In this document: piece by piece, positions 1-9,055 of the stretch
Position numbering within the stretch: position 1 is the stretch's first letter
Layout: each line of letters starts with the position of its first letter
Assembly: GCF_009811795.1 (NCBI RefSeq)
Contig: NZ_BLJE01000002.1
Span: forward strand, 434,001-498,000
Direction of reading: 5' to 3'
From: Litoreibacter roseus
Lineage (GTDB): Bacteria > Pseudomonadota > Alphaproteobacteria > Rhodobacterales > Rhodobacteraceae
DNA length: 64,000 nt
The notes under the pieces: generated by a model
What the model was told of the DNA's origin: nothing
Databases searched by the model: none
What the model saw: only the letters and a program-made list of their open reading frames with translations
Program-made: the position numbers and the translations under genes

Positions 1-2209
1 CTTGTTCGAACCGTTGTGCCTGGTCCAAGAGCGCCGCAATCCCTTCCTCTGCTGCTGCGCCCAGCCGGGCCACGATGCGTTCACGCCCGCCATGTCGGGT
101 GAGCGCGCGCTCTAACAGATCGTAGGGGCGCAGGAAGTCTGCCTGATCCCGGAGGTCTTTGAGCATCGCGTGGACCTGCGGAAACCGCTCTCGATGTTCT
201 TCAAGCGACTGACGCAGGTAGGAGGGTCTGCCATGGGCCAAGTCATAAAGCTCCGCCTCGCTCAGACCGCAAAGAGGGGATCGCAAAACAGTGGCCAGCG
301 AAAGATCATCCTCGGGCGTTGCGAGGTAAGACAAAAGCGCGGTCAGATCCTTCACGCCAAGTTCTGCACCGACTTTCAGACGGTCCGCGCCCGCAATCGG
401 CAAATCCGCATCCTTGCACGCGCGCAAAAGCTCTTTGAACAACCCATTAGAGCTGCCCCGGCCCTGCACAAGGATCAAGAAATCGCTTGCCCGGATCGGT
501 CGGGTCACTTTGGTGGTCTCGCCGCCATGTTCCTCAAGTTGGGTGATCCGCCCGGACTCAAGCTGTTCCTTGATGAAGCGGGCAACGTTCCGCGCCAATC
601 TAACCGAGTGATGGTCGGTGCCCAGAATATCAACCGGGTCAAACCAGTCCCGCTCCGGTTCGGCTTCTTCCGGTTCGACCACGGGCCAAAGATCGACACG
701 GCCTGGAAGTGCTGACTTGAATGCGTGATGAAGTAGCTGGTCACCCATCCCTTTCCGCAGGTCTTCCGTGAATGTTGCGTCGACAAGCTGCAGGACGGGC
801 TCTGCAGATCGGAAAGAATAGAGAAGGTCCTGCTGTTGTAGATCTTGGCCCAGATCAGACAGCGCCGTGTTGAAGTACTCCCGCATGGTATCAAAGGCCG
901 CGGGATCCGCGCCTTGGAAGGAGTAGATCGACTGTTTTGGGTCGCCCACGACAAATATTGTCCGGGCCTGTGGGCTCTGTGCGCCAACACCCGACGTGAA
1001 TTCTTGAGCGAGTAGTTGCACGACGTCCCACTGCGCGGGCGAGGTGTCCTGCGCTTCGTCCACCAAGATGTGATCCACGCCACCGTCCAACTTGAACAGC
1101 ACCCAGGATGCGACCGCGGGGTCCGTCAAAAGCGCGCGAGCTTTCAAAATCAGATCATCAAAATCCAGCTGTGCGGTGCGCAATTTGTATTGGGCGAGCC
1201 GCTGCAGGAATACCCCTGCGAAAGCATACAAGATTTGCGTGCGCCTCAGCGCGCGCGCAGCAAACCGATCGTCTCGGGCATCGGCTATGCGATTTCGGAA
1301 GTCGTCGAATGCCTCGGCAATCGGACCAAGTGCAACTTTGACGTCTTTGGTTGGCTGAAATTTCTTGGGTGTGCCGCCGGCAGTCAGAAAAAGACGCTCC
1401 AATGTTTGCGACGCTTCCAAGTCCGGCACTGATAGATCGAGCACTGACAAAGCGGCGGCGAGCGCTTGGTCGCTCTCCTTCCCGTTTTTTAGTTCTTTCA
1501 CGACGTCACTGACAAGCGCGTCCTCGCCGCCGATGAATGCCCTTTTGGCCACGGCGGCCTCATCTGCACGGGGATCCAAACCAAACCACTTGGCCAACGC
1601 TTCAAGAGAAGCGCTCTGAAATGCCGCTGCATTCTTGGCAATCTCGCCAAGCATTTTATCCGTGTCGTCGCCTCGAAAGTGCTCTGCGAAAGCAGAAAAT
1701 ACATCCGGGCAGTCTTCGGCCATTTGGTCCAGAATTTCGGAGCGCGCAAGCTTCGTTGTCCGGTCATCCATCTCGCGAAAGTTTGGGGAGACGCCCGCCT
1801 CTAGAGGGAACCGACGCAGAAGAGACGCGCAGAACGAATGGATCGTCTGGATCTTCAAGCCGCCTGGCGTTTCAATCGCCTTTGCAAACAGACGTCGTGC
1901 CTCGGCCAGTGTCTCAGACGTCAGGATATCCGCTGGAACACCAAGACCGGATAGGCTCTCCGCAAGATCCGCGTTGCTCATCATGGCCCACGCACCCAAG
2001 CGACGAAACAGTCGGTTTTGCATCTCGCTTGCGGCAGCCTTCGTATAGGTCAGACACAAGATGCGTTGTGGTGGGACGCCGCCCAAAAGCAGCCGCGCGA
2101 CCCGGTCAGTCAGAACGCGTGTTTTTCCCGAGCCTGCGTTTGCCGACAGCCAGGTGGATTTTCCGGGATCGGCGGCCGAGACCTGCGCGCGGCTTGCGTC
2201 GTCCATCAT
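1..2209 (-). CDS. addA: Double-strand break repair helicase-nuclease AddA (partial)
   Basis: This is the helicase subunit of the AddAB (RecBCD-like) complex, which unwinds and resects double-strand ends for RecA. About 736 N-terminal residues are present and the 3' part, with the nuclease domain, lies off the left edge. Visible UvrD-type motifs are Walker A ANAGSGKT near residue 25, motif II ILVDEAQDTSP, and a following GDPKQSIYSFQGADP motif. The start is set by an ATGA overlap with the addB stop; a second ATG follows directly. It is the last visible gene of a minus-strand run that begins with the PAS-domain gene. Confidence 0.93.
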   Translation of the reverse strand, partial: MMDDASRAQVSAADPGKSTWLSANAGSGKTRVLTDRVARLLLGGVPPQRILCLTYTKAAASEMQNRLFRRLGAWAMMSNADLAESLSGLGVPADILTSETLAEARRLFAKAIETPGGLKIQTIHSFCASLLRRFPLEAGVSPNFREMDDRTTKLARSEILDQMAEDCPDVFSAFAEHFRGDDTDKMLGEIAKNAAAFQSASLEALAKWFGLDPRADEAAVAKRAFIGGEDALVSDVVKELKNGKESDQALAAALSVLDLSVPDLEASQTLERLFLTAGGTPKKFQPTKDVKVALGPIAEAFDDFRNRIADARDDRFAARALRRTQILYAFAGVFLQRLAQYKLRTAQLDFDDLILKARALLTDPAVASWVLFKLDGGVDHILVDEAQDTSPAQWDVVQLLAQEFTSGVGAQSPQARTIFVVGDPKQSIYSFQGADPAAFDTMREYFNTALSDLGQDLQQQDLLYSFRSAEPVLQLVDATFTEDLRKGMGDQLLHHAFKSALPGRVDLWPVVEPEEAEPERDWFDPVDILGTDHHSVRLARNVARFIKEQLESGRITQLEEHGGETTKVTRPIRASDFLILVQGRGSSNGLFKELLRACKDADLPIAGADRLKVGAELGVKDLTALLSYLATPEDDLSLATVLRSPLCGLSEAELYDLAHGRPSYLRQSLEEHRERFPQVHAMLKDLRDQADFLRPYDLLERALTRHGGRERIVARLGAAAEEGIAALLDQAQRFEQ

Positions 2210-5157
2210 GGACCCACGTCCACCGGGGCTGGTGGGTCCGTGACGTCCCATTCACCGAAGCGGGCCAGCGTATCAAAGTCGTTCGAAAACGAGACTGTCT
2301 CCATCGCACGTCGCGACGCGTAGCCTTGGCTGCGGGTTTGATATGCGGCTATCAAACGGACCAGCCCGGTCCGGGCACTGTCCAACTCATCGCTGTCCAC
2401 GTCGAATATGCGCTCATCGGGCTTTGCGCCCAAGCCTATATAGCCTGCCCGTGCGACGTGAGGCGGCAGGCCGGGAAACCCGCCTTTCGTCGCGATCAGA
2501 GCCAACAGTGGAACCTGCTTGTTGAAGTGCTCCATCTGCTTGTTCGACGGGACGCTCCCGGTTTTGTAGTCGTAGATATATGCAGCCCCCAATGGGTCGA
2601 GATCGATGCGATCCGCGCGGCCGTGCAATTCAAATGCGATCTCATCGATGTAGAACCTGCCATCTTCTTCGAAGCGGGTGGGGCGGGCTTCTTGCTGGCG
2701 CTCTGCTTCTGTGGTCAGAAACCAGTGTGCCACGCGGGACAGATGAGCCCGCCACATCGCGCGGGTCGCAGGCCATGGGACGGTCTCCGAAAACACCCGA
2801 TCCGCCGTGTTCATCAGTGTATCCACGTTAAGCTTTGAGAGATCGTCACGCGTTTCTGAAACAAACTCTTGCAGCACGGTATGGATGGCTTGTCCGCGTA
2901 AGGGGGCGTCCGGCGAGAGGGACAGGGGATCCAAGGCGCGCAATTTCAGAATTCGCTGCGCATAAATTGCATAGGGATCCCGGATCAACGTCTCGATCCG
3001 GGTTACAGACAACTTGGTAGGCCTTACAGCGACCGGCGGGCGCGGGGCAGGTCGCCGGGCTGGCGGGATGGTTGTCTTCGGTCGTTCCAGTTCTGCGGCT
3101 TTCGCGAGCCAGTCATTGCCGCGACCGCGCATGTGTTGCAGCGCTTCGGCGCCGGTCATCTCATCACCGCCGGGGATGCCTTCAAGCAGATTGCACAGGC
3201 GGTTGATCCAGCGAGACGGCACTGTCTCGGCCTCTGCATCCCTGACCGAGCGGGTCAGCCAGACCTCCTTCGCGGCGACAGCTTGTTGAAAATCATGCGC
3301 TGACAGACCAATCCGACGCTCTGGTAGCAACAGCCCCGCGTTCTGTCGCATCTGGCGGTTCAGCCAAGGGTCCGGTGGCGGTGTTTCAGGCCAAACGCCA
3401 TCGTTCAACCCGGCGAGGATCACCAGATCTGCGCCCTGAACGCGTGCCTCAAGCGTTCCCCAGATCATGACGCCCGGGTGAAAGTTCACTGGATCTCGCG
3501 CCTCGGCGCCGCTGAGAACACGCCCCAAGATCTGCGTGTAATCTGTGGCCGTCATATCCCCGGCTGCGTCCGCTGCGTCGCGAAGGGATTGCATGACGTC
3601 TCTCGCGGTCTCGCCGGAGGCCTTGCCCCAAAGCGCAGGCGTCTCTTCTGCATCCCGCGTCAATTCCTCGGTGACTTGGATATGGCGAGACGCAAGATCA
3701 GTCATCGGTGTGGTCTGTGCGACGTGCAACGCGTCAATACAATTGAACACCGAATCTACCCAGCGGGTCGCATCCGGATCATCGCGCCGCTGCTCTGCCC
3801 ATTTCAGAACAGCCGCCCGGTTCGGAAACGCCATTTTCCCGCGGATGGCCTGAAGTTCCAGATCACGGGTACGCAGGAGGTGCGTGCTGCGATCAACTCG
3901 GGATACCAGCGGATGCTTCAACAGCGCGAGGAATGTCTCTGAGGTCAGTGGGCGCATCATGATGTCTGCGGTCTGACGCAGCAAACGTCCCGGCGCGGTC
4001 TGGGCCAATGGGATCCCGCCGCTGTCATCGGGAACGATGCCCCATCGTTGCAGAGCTGCGGTAATTTGACGGGTCAGCGTCCGATCCGATGTGATCACCG
4101 CCGCAAGCTGGTTGTCTTCGACGGCCTGCCTGAGCCGCAATGCGATCGTGACTGCTTCGGCGCGCGGGGTCTTCGCCTCTATCAGCGAAAGGTTGGATGT
4201 GGCGTTTGGCAACTCGGTCAGTTTTTTACCATCGGTTAGCCAGCTGTCTGTCACCGGCGCGGGCCTGAGCGCCAAGGAAATTAGCTGGTTACGCGCGGGA
4301 CTGTGGGGCTTGTGATCATGCCACGCGGGGACATCTCTGTTTTGCAAGCCCAGCGACTTTAGGAGCGCGGCAAACCGGAATTGCGGATGATCTTCGAGAG
4401 ACAATGTGCCCGGAGCGGGCGCCATCAATCGGTCCCAGATCGCGGACGGCAGATCAAAATCATAGCCAGGCAGAATAACCGCCCCTTTTGGCAAGCGTGA
4501 GACCGCCTGCATCAGCAGATTGGTTGTACCGCGCGATCCTGTTGAGCCGGCGATGATGATGGGATGGTTCGGTGCGCGCACCTCCCACTCTGCGATCTTT
4601 TCCTCTACGACAACGCGTTGCCGCTCTTCGGTGTCCATCGCAGTAGTGTCCGACAGCAGATCGCCAACAATCTCCAGAAATGTCAGGCTGCGCGCCCAAT
4701 GGGCGGAATGTTGTTCGACGTCGAGCGATTTGAGCACGTCGAAAGAGACGCCTTCGCCCTGCATTTCATCCATGAGCGTGGCAAGGCTGTCAGCCAGATC
4801 ATAAGCGCTGTCCTCGGCGGCCAGATCGGGGGCCTTTTCGATCAACCGTTTCACCAGACGCGCCAGTTCAAGCCGCCGTCTCAGGGGGTCAACGGGCTCC
4901 GCCGTGATCCGGGCCGTAGGATCATTTGCCAGATCAGTGATCAGTCGAATTTTCGGAAGAAAACATGCACCCCCTTGCTGGAAAAGCGCGACGATCCTGC
5001 GACGCATGCGGGTTGTGTTCACGAAAAGCTCGACCTTAGCCATTGCGTGAGGTGGTGTATCCGCCAGCCTCTCTTTCAATCCATCCGCGACATTGGCTGG
5101 GAAATCGACCCCCGGTGCGACACCGAAAAGCCTTGGCGTGTCTGAGCTTTCAAACAT
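2206..5157 (-). CDS. addB: Double-strand break repair protein AddB
   Basis: This is the second subunit of the AddAB helicase-nuclease. At 983 residues it has the usual size of alphaproteobacterial AddB. The N-terminal part is an inactivated helicase-like fold. A RecB-type PD-(D/E)XK nuclease follows at about residues 845-867, with GRADRID and IYDYKTG supplying the catalytic Asp and the D-Y-K motif. It overlaps addA by 4 nt (ATGA) and the upstream nucleotidyltransferase gene by 8 nt, so all three are probably translated from one mRNA. Confidence 0.93.
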   Translation of the reverse strand: MFESSDTPRLFGVAPGVDFPANVADGLKERLADTPPHAMAKVELFVNTTRMRRRIVALFQQGGACFLPKIRLITDLANDPTARITAEPVDPLRRRLELARLVKRLIEKAPDLAAEDSAYDLADSLATLMDEMQGEGVSFDVLKSLDVEQHSAHWARSLTFLEIVGDLLSDTTAMDTEERQRVVVEEKIAEWEVRAPNHPIIIAGSTGSRGTTNLLMQAVSRLPKGAVILPGYDFDLPSAIWDRLMAPAPGTLSLEDHPQFRFAALLKSLGLQNRDVPAWHDHKPHSPARNQLISLALRPAPVTDSWLTDGKKLTELPNATSNLSLIEAKTPRAEAVTIALRLRQAVEDNQLAAVITSDRTLTRQITAALQRWGIVPDDSGGIPLAQTAPGRLLRQTADIMMRPLTSETFLALLKHPLVSRVDRSTHLLRTRDLELQAIRGKMAFPNRAAVLKWAEQRRDDPDATRWVDSVFNCIDALHVAQTTPMTDLASRHIQVTEELTRDAEETPALWGKASGETARDVMQSLRDAADAAGDMTATDYTQILGRVLSGAEARDPVNFHPGVMIWGTLEARVQGADLVILAGLNDGVWPETPPPDPWLNRQMRQNAGLLLPERRIGLSAHDFQQAVAAKEVWLTRSVRDAEAETVPSRWINRLCNLLEGIPGGDEMTGAEALQHMRGRGNDWLAKAAELERPKTTIPPARRPAPRPPVAVRPTKLSVTRIETLIRDPYAIYAQRILKLRALDPLSLSPDAPLRGQAIHTVLQEFVSETRDDLSKLNVDTLMNTADRVFSETVPWPATRAMWRAHLSRVAHWFLTTEAERQQEARPTRFEEDGRFYIDEIAFELHGRADRIDLDPLGAAYIYDYKTGSVPSNKQMEHFNKQVPLLALIATKGGFPGLPPHVARAGYIGLGAKPDERIFDVDSDELDSARTGLVRLIAAYQTRSQGYASRRAMETVSFSNDFDTLARFGEWDVTDPPAPVDVGP

Positions 5158-5836
5158 AACTCAGCATATCTTCTGCCAAGCCGATCCCATCGGGCGTTCC
5201 CACATCCGCCCACATTCCGGGATAGATCACCCCGTAGGCCGTCCGCCTTTCAAGCCAGATGTTCCAGAGTTTCCAAAACGAAAAGGCGCCATTTGGCATA
5301 TCAGCGAATGCTGCGGTCTTCACGATCTGGGCGCCTGTGTAGACATCGCCGCGGCTGCTCTTGATCAATCGGCCCGTGGGATCCGTCTCAAAGCTGCCCG
5401 GACGAGTATAGCCAACTGTGCGCTCGAGCGGGACAAGCAACAGCAACGCATCCATCTTGGAAGGTCGCCATGCGTCCGCCAAAATCTTCAGCGGGTTGGG
5501 GCCGGCCCATGCCGCATCGGAGTTCATGGCGAAAGCAGCCTCCCCCGGCAAATGAGGCAGGGCATTCTTTAACCCGCCCCCGGTATCCAGAATTTCCGGT
5601 TCTTCAACCACAATCTTTATGGTGCGCCCCCTTAGATATGCCTCGACCTTCGCGGCATGGTAGTGGGCGTTCACCACGATGTTCAGTCCCAGATCTTCTG
5701 CCGGAGAAATGGCGTGTTCCAGCAGAGGTCTGCCCGCGACCTCGATCATGGATTTTGGGGTGTTTTTGGTCAGATGCCCCATTCGCGTTCCGAACCCTGC
5801 CGCGAAGATCATTATGCTCTCTGGGGTGTCAGACAT
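5150..5836 (-). CDS. murU: MurU-like sugar-1-phosphate nucleotidyltransferase
   Basis: This is a nucleotidyltransferase of the MurU / GlmU-N type. MurU converts N-acetylmuramate-1-phosphate to UDP-MurNAc in the fosfomycin-bypassing cell-wall recycling pathway. The signature FAAGFGTRMGHLTKNTPKSM lies at the N-terminus and an NSDAAWAG motif supplies the metal-binding Asp. I chose the ATG at 5836 (MSDTPESI, 228 residues). An in-frame upstream codon at 5857 would lie deep inside the previous gene, whereas 5836 overlaps it by only 8 nt. The adjoining AmgK-like kinase would supply its substrate. The exact sugar is inferred from this pairing; other sugar-1-phosphates are possible. Confidence 0.8.
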   Translation of the reverse strand: MSDTPESIMIFAAGFGTRMGHLTKNTPKSMIEVAGRPLLEHAISPAEDLGLNIVVNAHYHAAKVEAYLRGRTIKIVVEEPEILDTGGGLKNALPHLPGEAAFAMNSDAAWAGPNPLKILADAWRPSKMDALLLLVPLERTVGYTRPGSFETDPTGRLIKSSRGDVYTGAQIVKTAAFADMPNGAFSFWKLWNIWLERRTAYGVIYPGMWADVGTPDGIGLAEDMLSYV

Positions 5837-6839
5837 GGCTTTGCTTGATCTTTGCAATCACGTCCGGGCTCGGGTTCGGCAAAAGCGGCCCGACGCACTT
5901 TGCCAGATCGCGCAACGCTGGGTGCTGCAGATCGCTTTGCAGATTGCGCCAGACCCGCGGCAGAAGATCCGGATAGTGTGGCTTGCCATCACGGACGCAT
6001 AATCGCGTGAAAACACCCAAGATACGCAGATTACGCTGGGCGCTGCAGGCGGCATAACTCGCGCTGAAACGATCGCGTTCAAAGTTCATTTCAGTGCAAT
6101 ATCTCTCGAGTGTGGCTCGTTGAACCTCTCGGCTGACATCCCGGCGCGCGTCTTTCAAAAGTGAAGCCAGATCATAGGCCGGATCGCCCAGCATTGCGTC
6201 CTGAAAGTCCAACAAACCAACACGGGCAGGCCCATCACGGTCCGGCAACCAGATCAGATTTTCAGCGTGATAGTCCCGCTGCGTCAAGACGGTCGGCCCG
6301 ATCATATGCTCCGTCAGGGTCTGATAAACGCTCTGTTGAAGTGCTGCGCGATCCTGACCTGTTGGTACCTTTTCCGCACCATATGCGCCGTACCAGTCGA
6401 CCGATAGCAGGGCCGTCTCGGTCATCGCATCTGCATCATAGGGCGACAGGTTTTGTGGCGGTGCCGCCTTATGGGCGACGAGAAGGGCATCAATGGCGCA
6501 CTGATAGAGATCCATCTCGGCAGTGTCGTCTTTTGCCAAGACGCGGGCATAAAGAGCGTCGCCAAGATCCTCGATCAATAGGACGCCGAGGCTTTCATCG
6601 GCGTCATAAATCTTTGGCGCGCTCAGACCGATGGACAGAAGATGATTTGCAATCTTCACGAACGGCCTGACATCTTCGCCTTTCATTGGCGGGGCGTCCA
6701 TTAGGATTGCGGTGCCATGGTCCTTGTCCGTCAGGCGTTCATATCGCCTGTTGCTTGCGTCCCCCGCGATTGTCCTGCGCTCGGCACTCGCCCATTTTGT
6801 CCGTGCGAGAAAGGCACTGATCTCGTCTGTTCTCTGCAC
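5829..6839 (-). CDS. amgK: AmgK-like anomeric sugar kinase (aminoglycoside phosphotransferase fold)
   Basis: This 336-residue protein belongs to the APH/choline-kinase fold. The Brenner-type catalytic loop is visible as LTQRDYHAENLIW, followed by LLDFQDAMLGDPAYDLASLL, which carries the metal-binding Asp. Next to a MurU-like transferase, the best reading is AmgK, which phosphorylates MurNAc/GlcNAc at the anomeric carbon in peptidoglycan recycling. It starts with GTG only 2 nt after the tsaE stop, so it is probably translationally coupled. General annotation as 'phosphotransferase' is certain; the AmgK role is inferred from context. Confidence 0.82.
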   Translation of the reverse strand: MQRTDEISAFLARTKWASAERRTIAGDASNRRYERLTDKDHGTAILMDAPPMKGEDVRPFVKIANHLLSIGLSAPKIYDADESLGVLLIEDLGDALYARVLAKDDTAEMDLYQCAIDALLVAHKAAPPQNLSPYDADAMTETALLSVDWYGAYGAEKVPTGQDRAALQQSVYQTLTEHMIGPTVLTQRDYHAENLIWLPDRDGPARVGLLDFQDAMLGDPAYDLASLLKDARRDVSREVQRATLERYCTEMNFERDRFSASYAACSAQRNLRILGVFTRLCVRDGKPHYPDLLPRVWRNLQSDLQHPALRDLAKCVGPLLPNPSPDVIAKIKQSHV

Positions 6840-6841
6840 CC

Positions 6842-7324
6842 TTACTCACCCGCCTGTCGTTTGAGCAGACCTTCTAGGCCTGAAAAGCCTTCAAAGCTAC
6901 CGGATAGCGATAGGGTCCGCGCGTCGTCGTTTATAGGATCGGGTGCGAAGGAAAGCGTCAGTGCGTGAGCGGGGGTCAGTTCGCCCAGCCTATCCGGCCA
7001 TTCGATAAGACAAATCGCGGTGTCGAATGCTTCTTCAAGTCCCAGTTCAAACAGCGCCTCGGGACCTGTCAGTCGGTAGAGATCCGCATGCCAGATCTCT
7101 TGGTCCGCCACGTCATAAGTTTGAACAAGGGTAAAGGTCGGTGAAGGGACATCTTCAACCAGACCTGTCTGGGTCATCAGATGTTGAATGAAGGCGCGGG
7201 CAAAAAAGGTTTTCCCAGCGCCCACAGGACCCTCCAGCAGAAGCGTCGCGGGTGCTGTCGCGCTGTCGGCAAACGCCTGCGCCAGGGTCAGGGTATCGTC
7301 TAGGTTTTTGAGGTGGATTTGGAT
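6842..7324 (-). CDS. tsaE: tRNA threonylcarbamoyladenosine biosynthesis ATPase TsaE (non-canonical start)
   Basis: TsaE is the P-loop ATPase that drives the TsaB-TsaD complex making t6A in ANN-decoding tRNAs. The P-loop is EGPVGAGKT, followed by SPTFTLVQTY and LYRL, all typical of the family. TsaE homology reads upstream in the same frame to about IQIHLKNLDDTLTLAQ. No ATG, GTG or TTG occurs in that frame between the PAS-gene stop (7397-7399) and the GTG inside the P-loop at 7225. I place a tentative start at the ATC codon at 7324. Alternatives are ATC at 7318, a CTG codon, or a one-base deletion near the out-of-frame ATG around 7362. The gene identity is firm; the 5' end is not. Confidence 0.8.
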   Translation of the reverse strand: MQIHLKNLDDTLTLAQAFADSATAPATLLLEGPVGAGKTFFARAFIQHLMTQTGLVEDVPSPTFTLVQTYDVADQEIWHADLYRLTGPEALFELGLEEAFDTAICLIEWPDRLGELTPAHALTLSFAPDPINDDARTLSLSGSFEGFSGLEGLLKRQAGE

Positions 7325-7396
7325 CGCTTGGGCCTGCCCGTCGAAAGAAGGTGTTTGCCCATTTTGACGGGATACCCACGGTCCCGCAAGCGGTGA

Positions 7397-8986
7397 TCAA
7401 CCGCTCATGCGGGCGCGGTTGGGCGGTACAACTGCCATAGGAACGATGGTCTCACGAACTTGCGCATCCGCTTCGGTGAAGCCCACAAGTGTCGTGTTTC
7501 CGGGCAGTGGTGCAACTCTGCAAATCATGGCGCGCCCGTCGTTGAGCGTCACCATTCCAGACCATTCCACGCGTTCGGACATCTGAACCGAGAAGTCCCG
7601 CAAGTCGCCCCAGATCGGCGACGGCATTGTCTTTTCCTGCCATTGCTTGATGGCATCCACGACACTGATCTGCGCCACTTCGCTCATCGGATCGCTGCCC
7701 CACAGGGCTGTGTAGGCAGCGTTGGCCATGGTGACGACTCCTTCAGGACCGAAGATCGCAATCGCCTCTGGAATACTGTCGAACAGCGACTGGCTCAGCT
7801 CCAACTCTTGGCGGAACTTTCGGGTCAGGGACATCTCGGCCGTGATATTTTCGATCAGAAAGGCGATGGCGCCTTCCGGATGGGGACGGCCGGTGACGCG
7901 GTAGATCTGGCCGTTGGGTAGGGTCCAGGTCTCGCCATAGGTGCCGTCTTGCGCGGATTGCTCCAGCTGGGCGATTTTCTTGCGCCAGTCACAGAAATCC
8001 TTCCGCTCCGGGATCATGCGACTTTCCCGCAATTGATTGAGAAAATCGTAAAGTGTCGGCCGTGCCGACAACCACTCCGGCCGCAGGGAGGTCAGTTCCA
8101 TCAGCGCGGGATTGAACAAAACCAACTGCCGAGACTTGTCAAAAATGGCGAGGCCCGTCGGCAGGTAAGCGAAAGTCTGTGTGAGCGTCTGCATATAGCT
8201 GCGCAAGGAGTTCTCGGCCTTGACCGTCGCGTTGGCGTCGAATGCATAGTGCAGGCTGGATTCATCGCGACCGTAGCTTGCGATCTCGAACCAGTCGGTA
8301 TCGCCGCTGAGTTTTGTGAGCTTCGATCGTTTGGGGACGGCCTGTTCCCCCGGACACGCCACGGGGCTGCTGTCAAAGAGCCGGGGGATCGGCCATTTCG
8401 CAGCATTCTTGCCTTCCTCGGAATCCTCGACCAAGTCACGATAGGCTTTATTCACCCAGTCGATGTTGCCGCCAGCATCTTCGCGCCACATGGCCACCGG
8501 GGATGTTTCCACGGTGCCGCGCAGAACCTGCAATTCGGCATTGGCTGCTTTTGCACGATCATGATCTACAAGGATCTTGCGGGACAGCGGTGCTGCAATT
8601 CCCGTCACAGCAACCGACAACAGTCGATCGTCAAAGGTAACTGCGACGCTGATGGGACCGCCAGATGTCAGATCGTGCAGCGTAAACGGAATTTTCAACT
8701 GCTCCGCATTGTCGAGTCTGTCTTGCAAAGCCGGGAATAACGTCGACAACCGGCTGATCAGTTGGTGGAAGATATCCTCGTCCAGATCCTCGACGCTCAG
8801 CGCTTGTTTGGCCGCCGGGGAGGTCGCCACAAGCTCGCGATTCTCAAAAGTGAAAACATGGGGCTCACTGTATTGAACCTGCCGCGCGGTTGGTGGAACG
8901 GCTTGGCTGAAGAGCCATAAAACAAGGCCGCCGATCCCAAAGCCACCGAGCAGGACCAATGCCATAGGAAGGAGAGCAATTGACAT
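7397..8986 (-). CDS. Membrane-anchored multi-PAS protein without kinase domain
   Basis: The protein has 529 residues: one N-terminal transmembrane helix (about residues 5-28), then three PAS-like modules at roughly 155-250, 265-385 and 395-510. The second is of the PAS_7 type, with LPTGLAIFDKSRQLVLFNPA. The sequence ends at RARMSG with no H-box, HATPase, GGDEF or EAL domain, so it senses or docks but cannot phosphorylate. It heads the tsaE-amgK-murU-addB-addA run and lies downstream of regB on the same strand. A CtrA-like box sits 55-69 nt upstream of its ATG. What it senses and whom it signals to are unknown. Confidence 0.78.
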   Translation of the reverse strand: MSIALLPMALVLLGGFGIGGLVLWLFSQAVPPTARQVQYSEPHVFTFENRELVATSPAAKQALSVEDLDEDIFHQLISRLSTLFPALQDRLDNAEQLKIPFTLHDLTSGGPISVAVTFDDRLLSVAVTGIAAPLSRKILVDHDRAKAANAELQVLRGTVETSPVAMWREDAGGNIDWVNKAYRDLVEDSEEGKNAAKWPIPRLFDSSPVACPGEQAVPKRSKLTKLSGDTDWFEIASYGRDESSLHYAFDANATVKAENSLRSYMQTLTQTFAYLPTGLAIFDKSRQLVLFNPALMELTSLRPEWLSARPTLYDFLNQLRESRMIPERKDFCDWRKKIAQLEQSAQDGTYGETWTLPNGQIYRVTGRPHPEGAIAFLIENITAEMSLTRKFRQELELSQSLFDSIPEAIAIFGPEGVVTMANAAYTALWGSDPMSEVAQISVVDAIKQWQEKTMPSPIWGDLRDFSVQMSERVEWSGMVTLNDGRAMICRVAPLPGNTTLVGFTEADAQVRETIVPMAVVPPNRARMSG

Positions 8987-9040
8987 CTTTTACACCACCG
9001 GTCTTTGATTCAAGATCGGACGATCCTGACTCCGAAGCGG

Positions 9041-9055
9041 TTAATGCAGCGTTAA
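9041..9055. promoter_or_regulatory. Perfect CtrA-type box TTAA-N7-TTAA upstream of the PAS-tsaE operon
   Basis: The sequence TTAATGCAGCGTTAA matches the full alphaproteobacterial CtrA consensus (two TTAA halves with a 7-nt spacer). It overlaps the regB stop codon and ends 55 nt before the ATG of the minus-strand PAS gene, a position suited to promoter control. Binding is inferred from the motif only. Confidence 0.5.

Noticed and set aside
1537-2838. Open frame of over 400 codons on the plus strand
   Set aside because: It lies opposite addA and addB, whose motifs are unmistakable, and its translation is Arg/Pro-rich with no family features.
4564-5145. Open frame of about 190 codons on the plus strand opposite addB
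   Set aside because: Antisense to a clear conserved gene; no ribosome site or recognisable domain.
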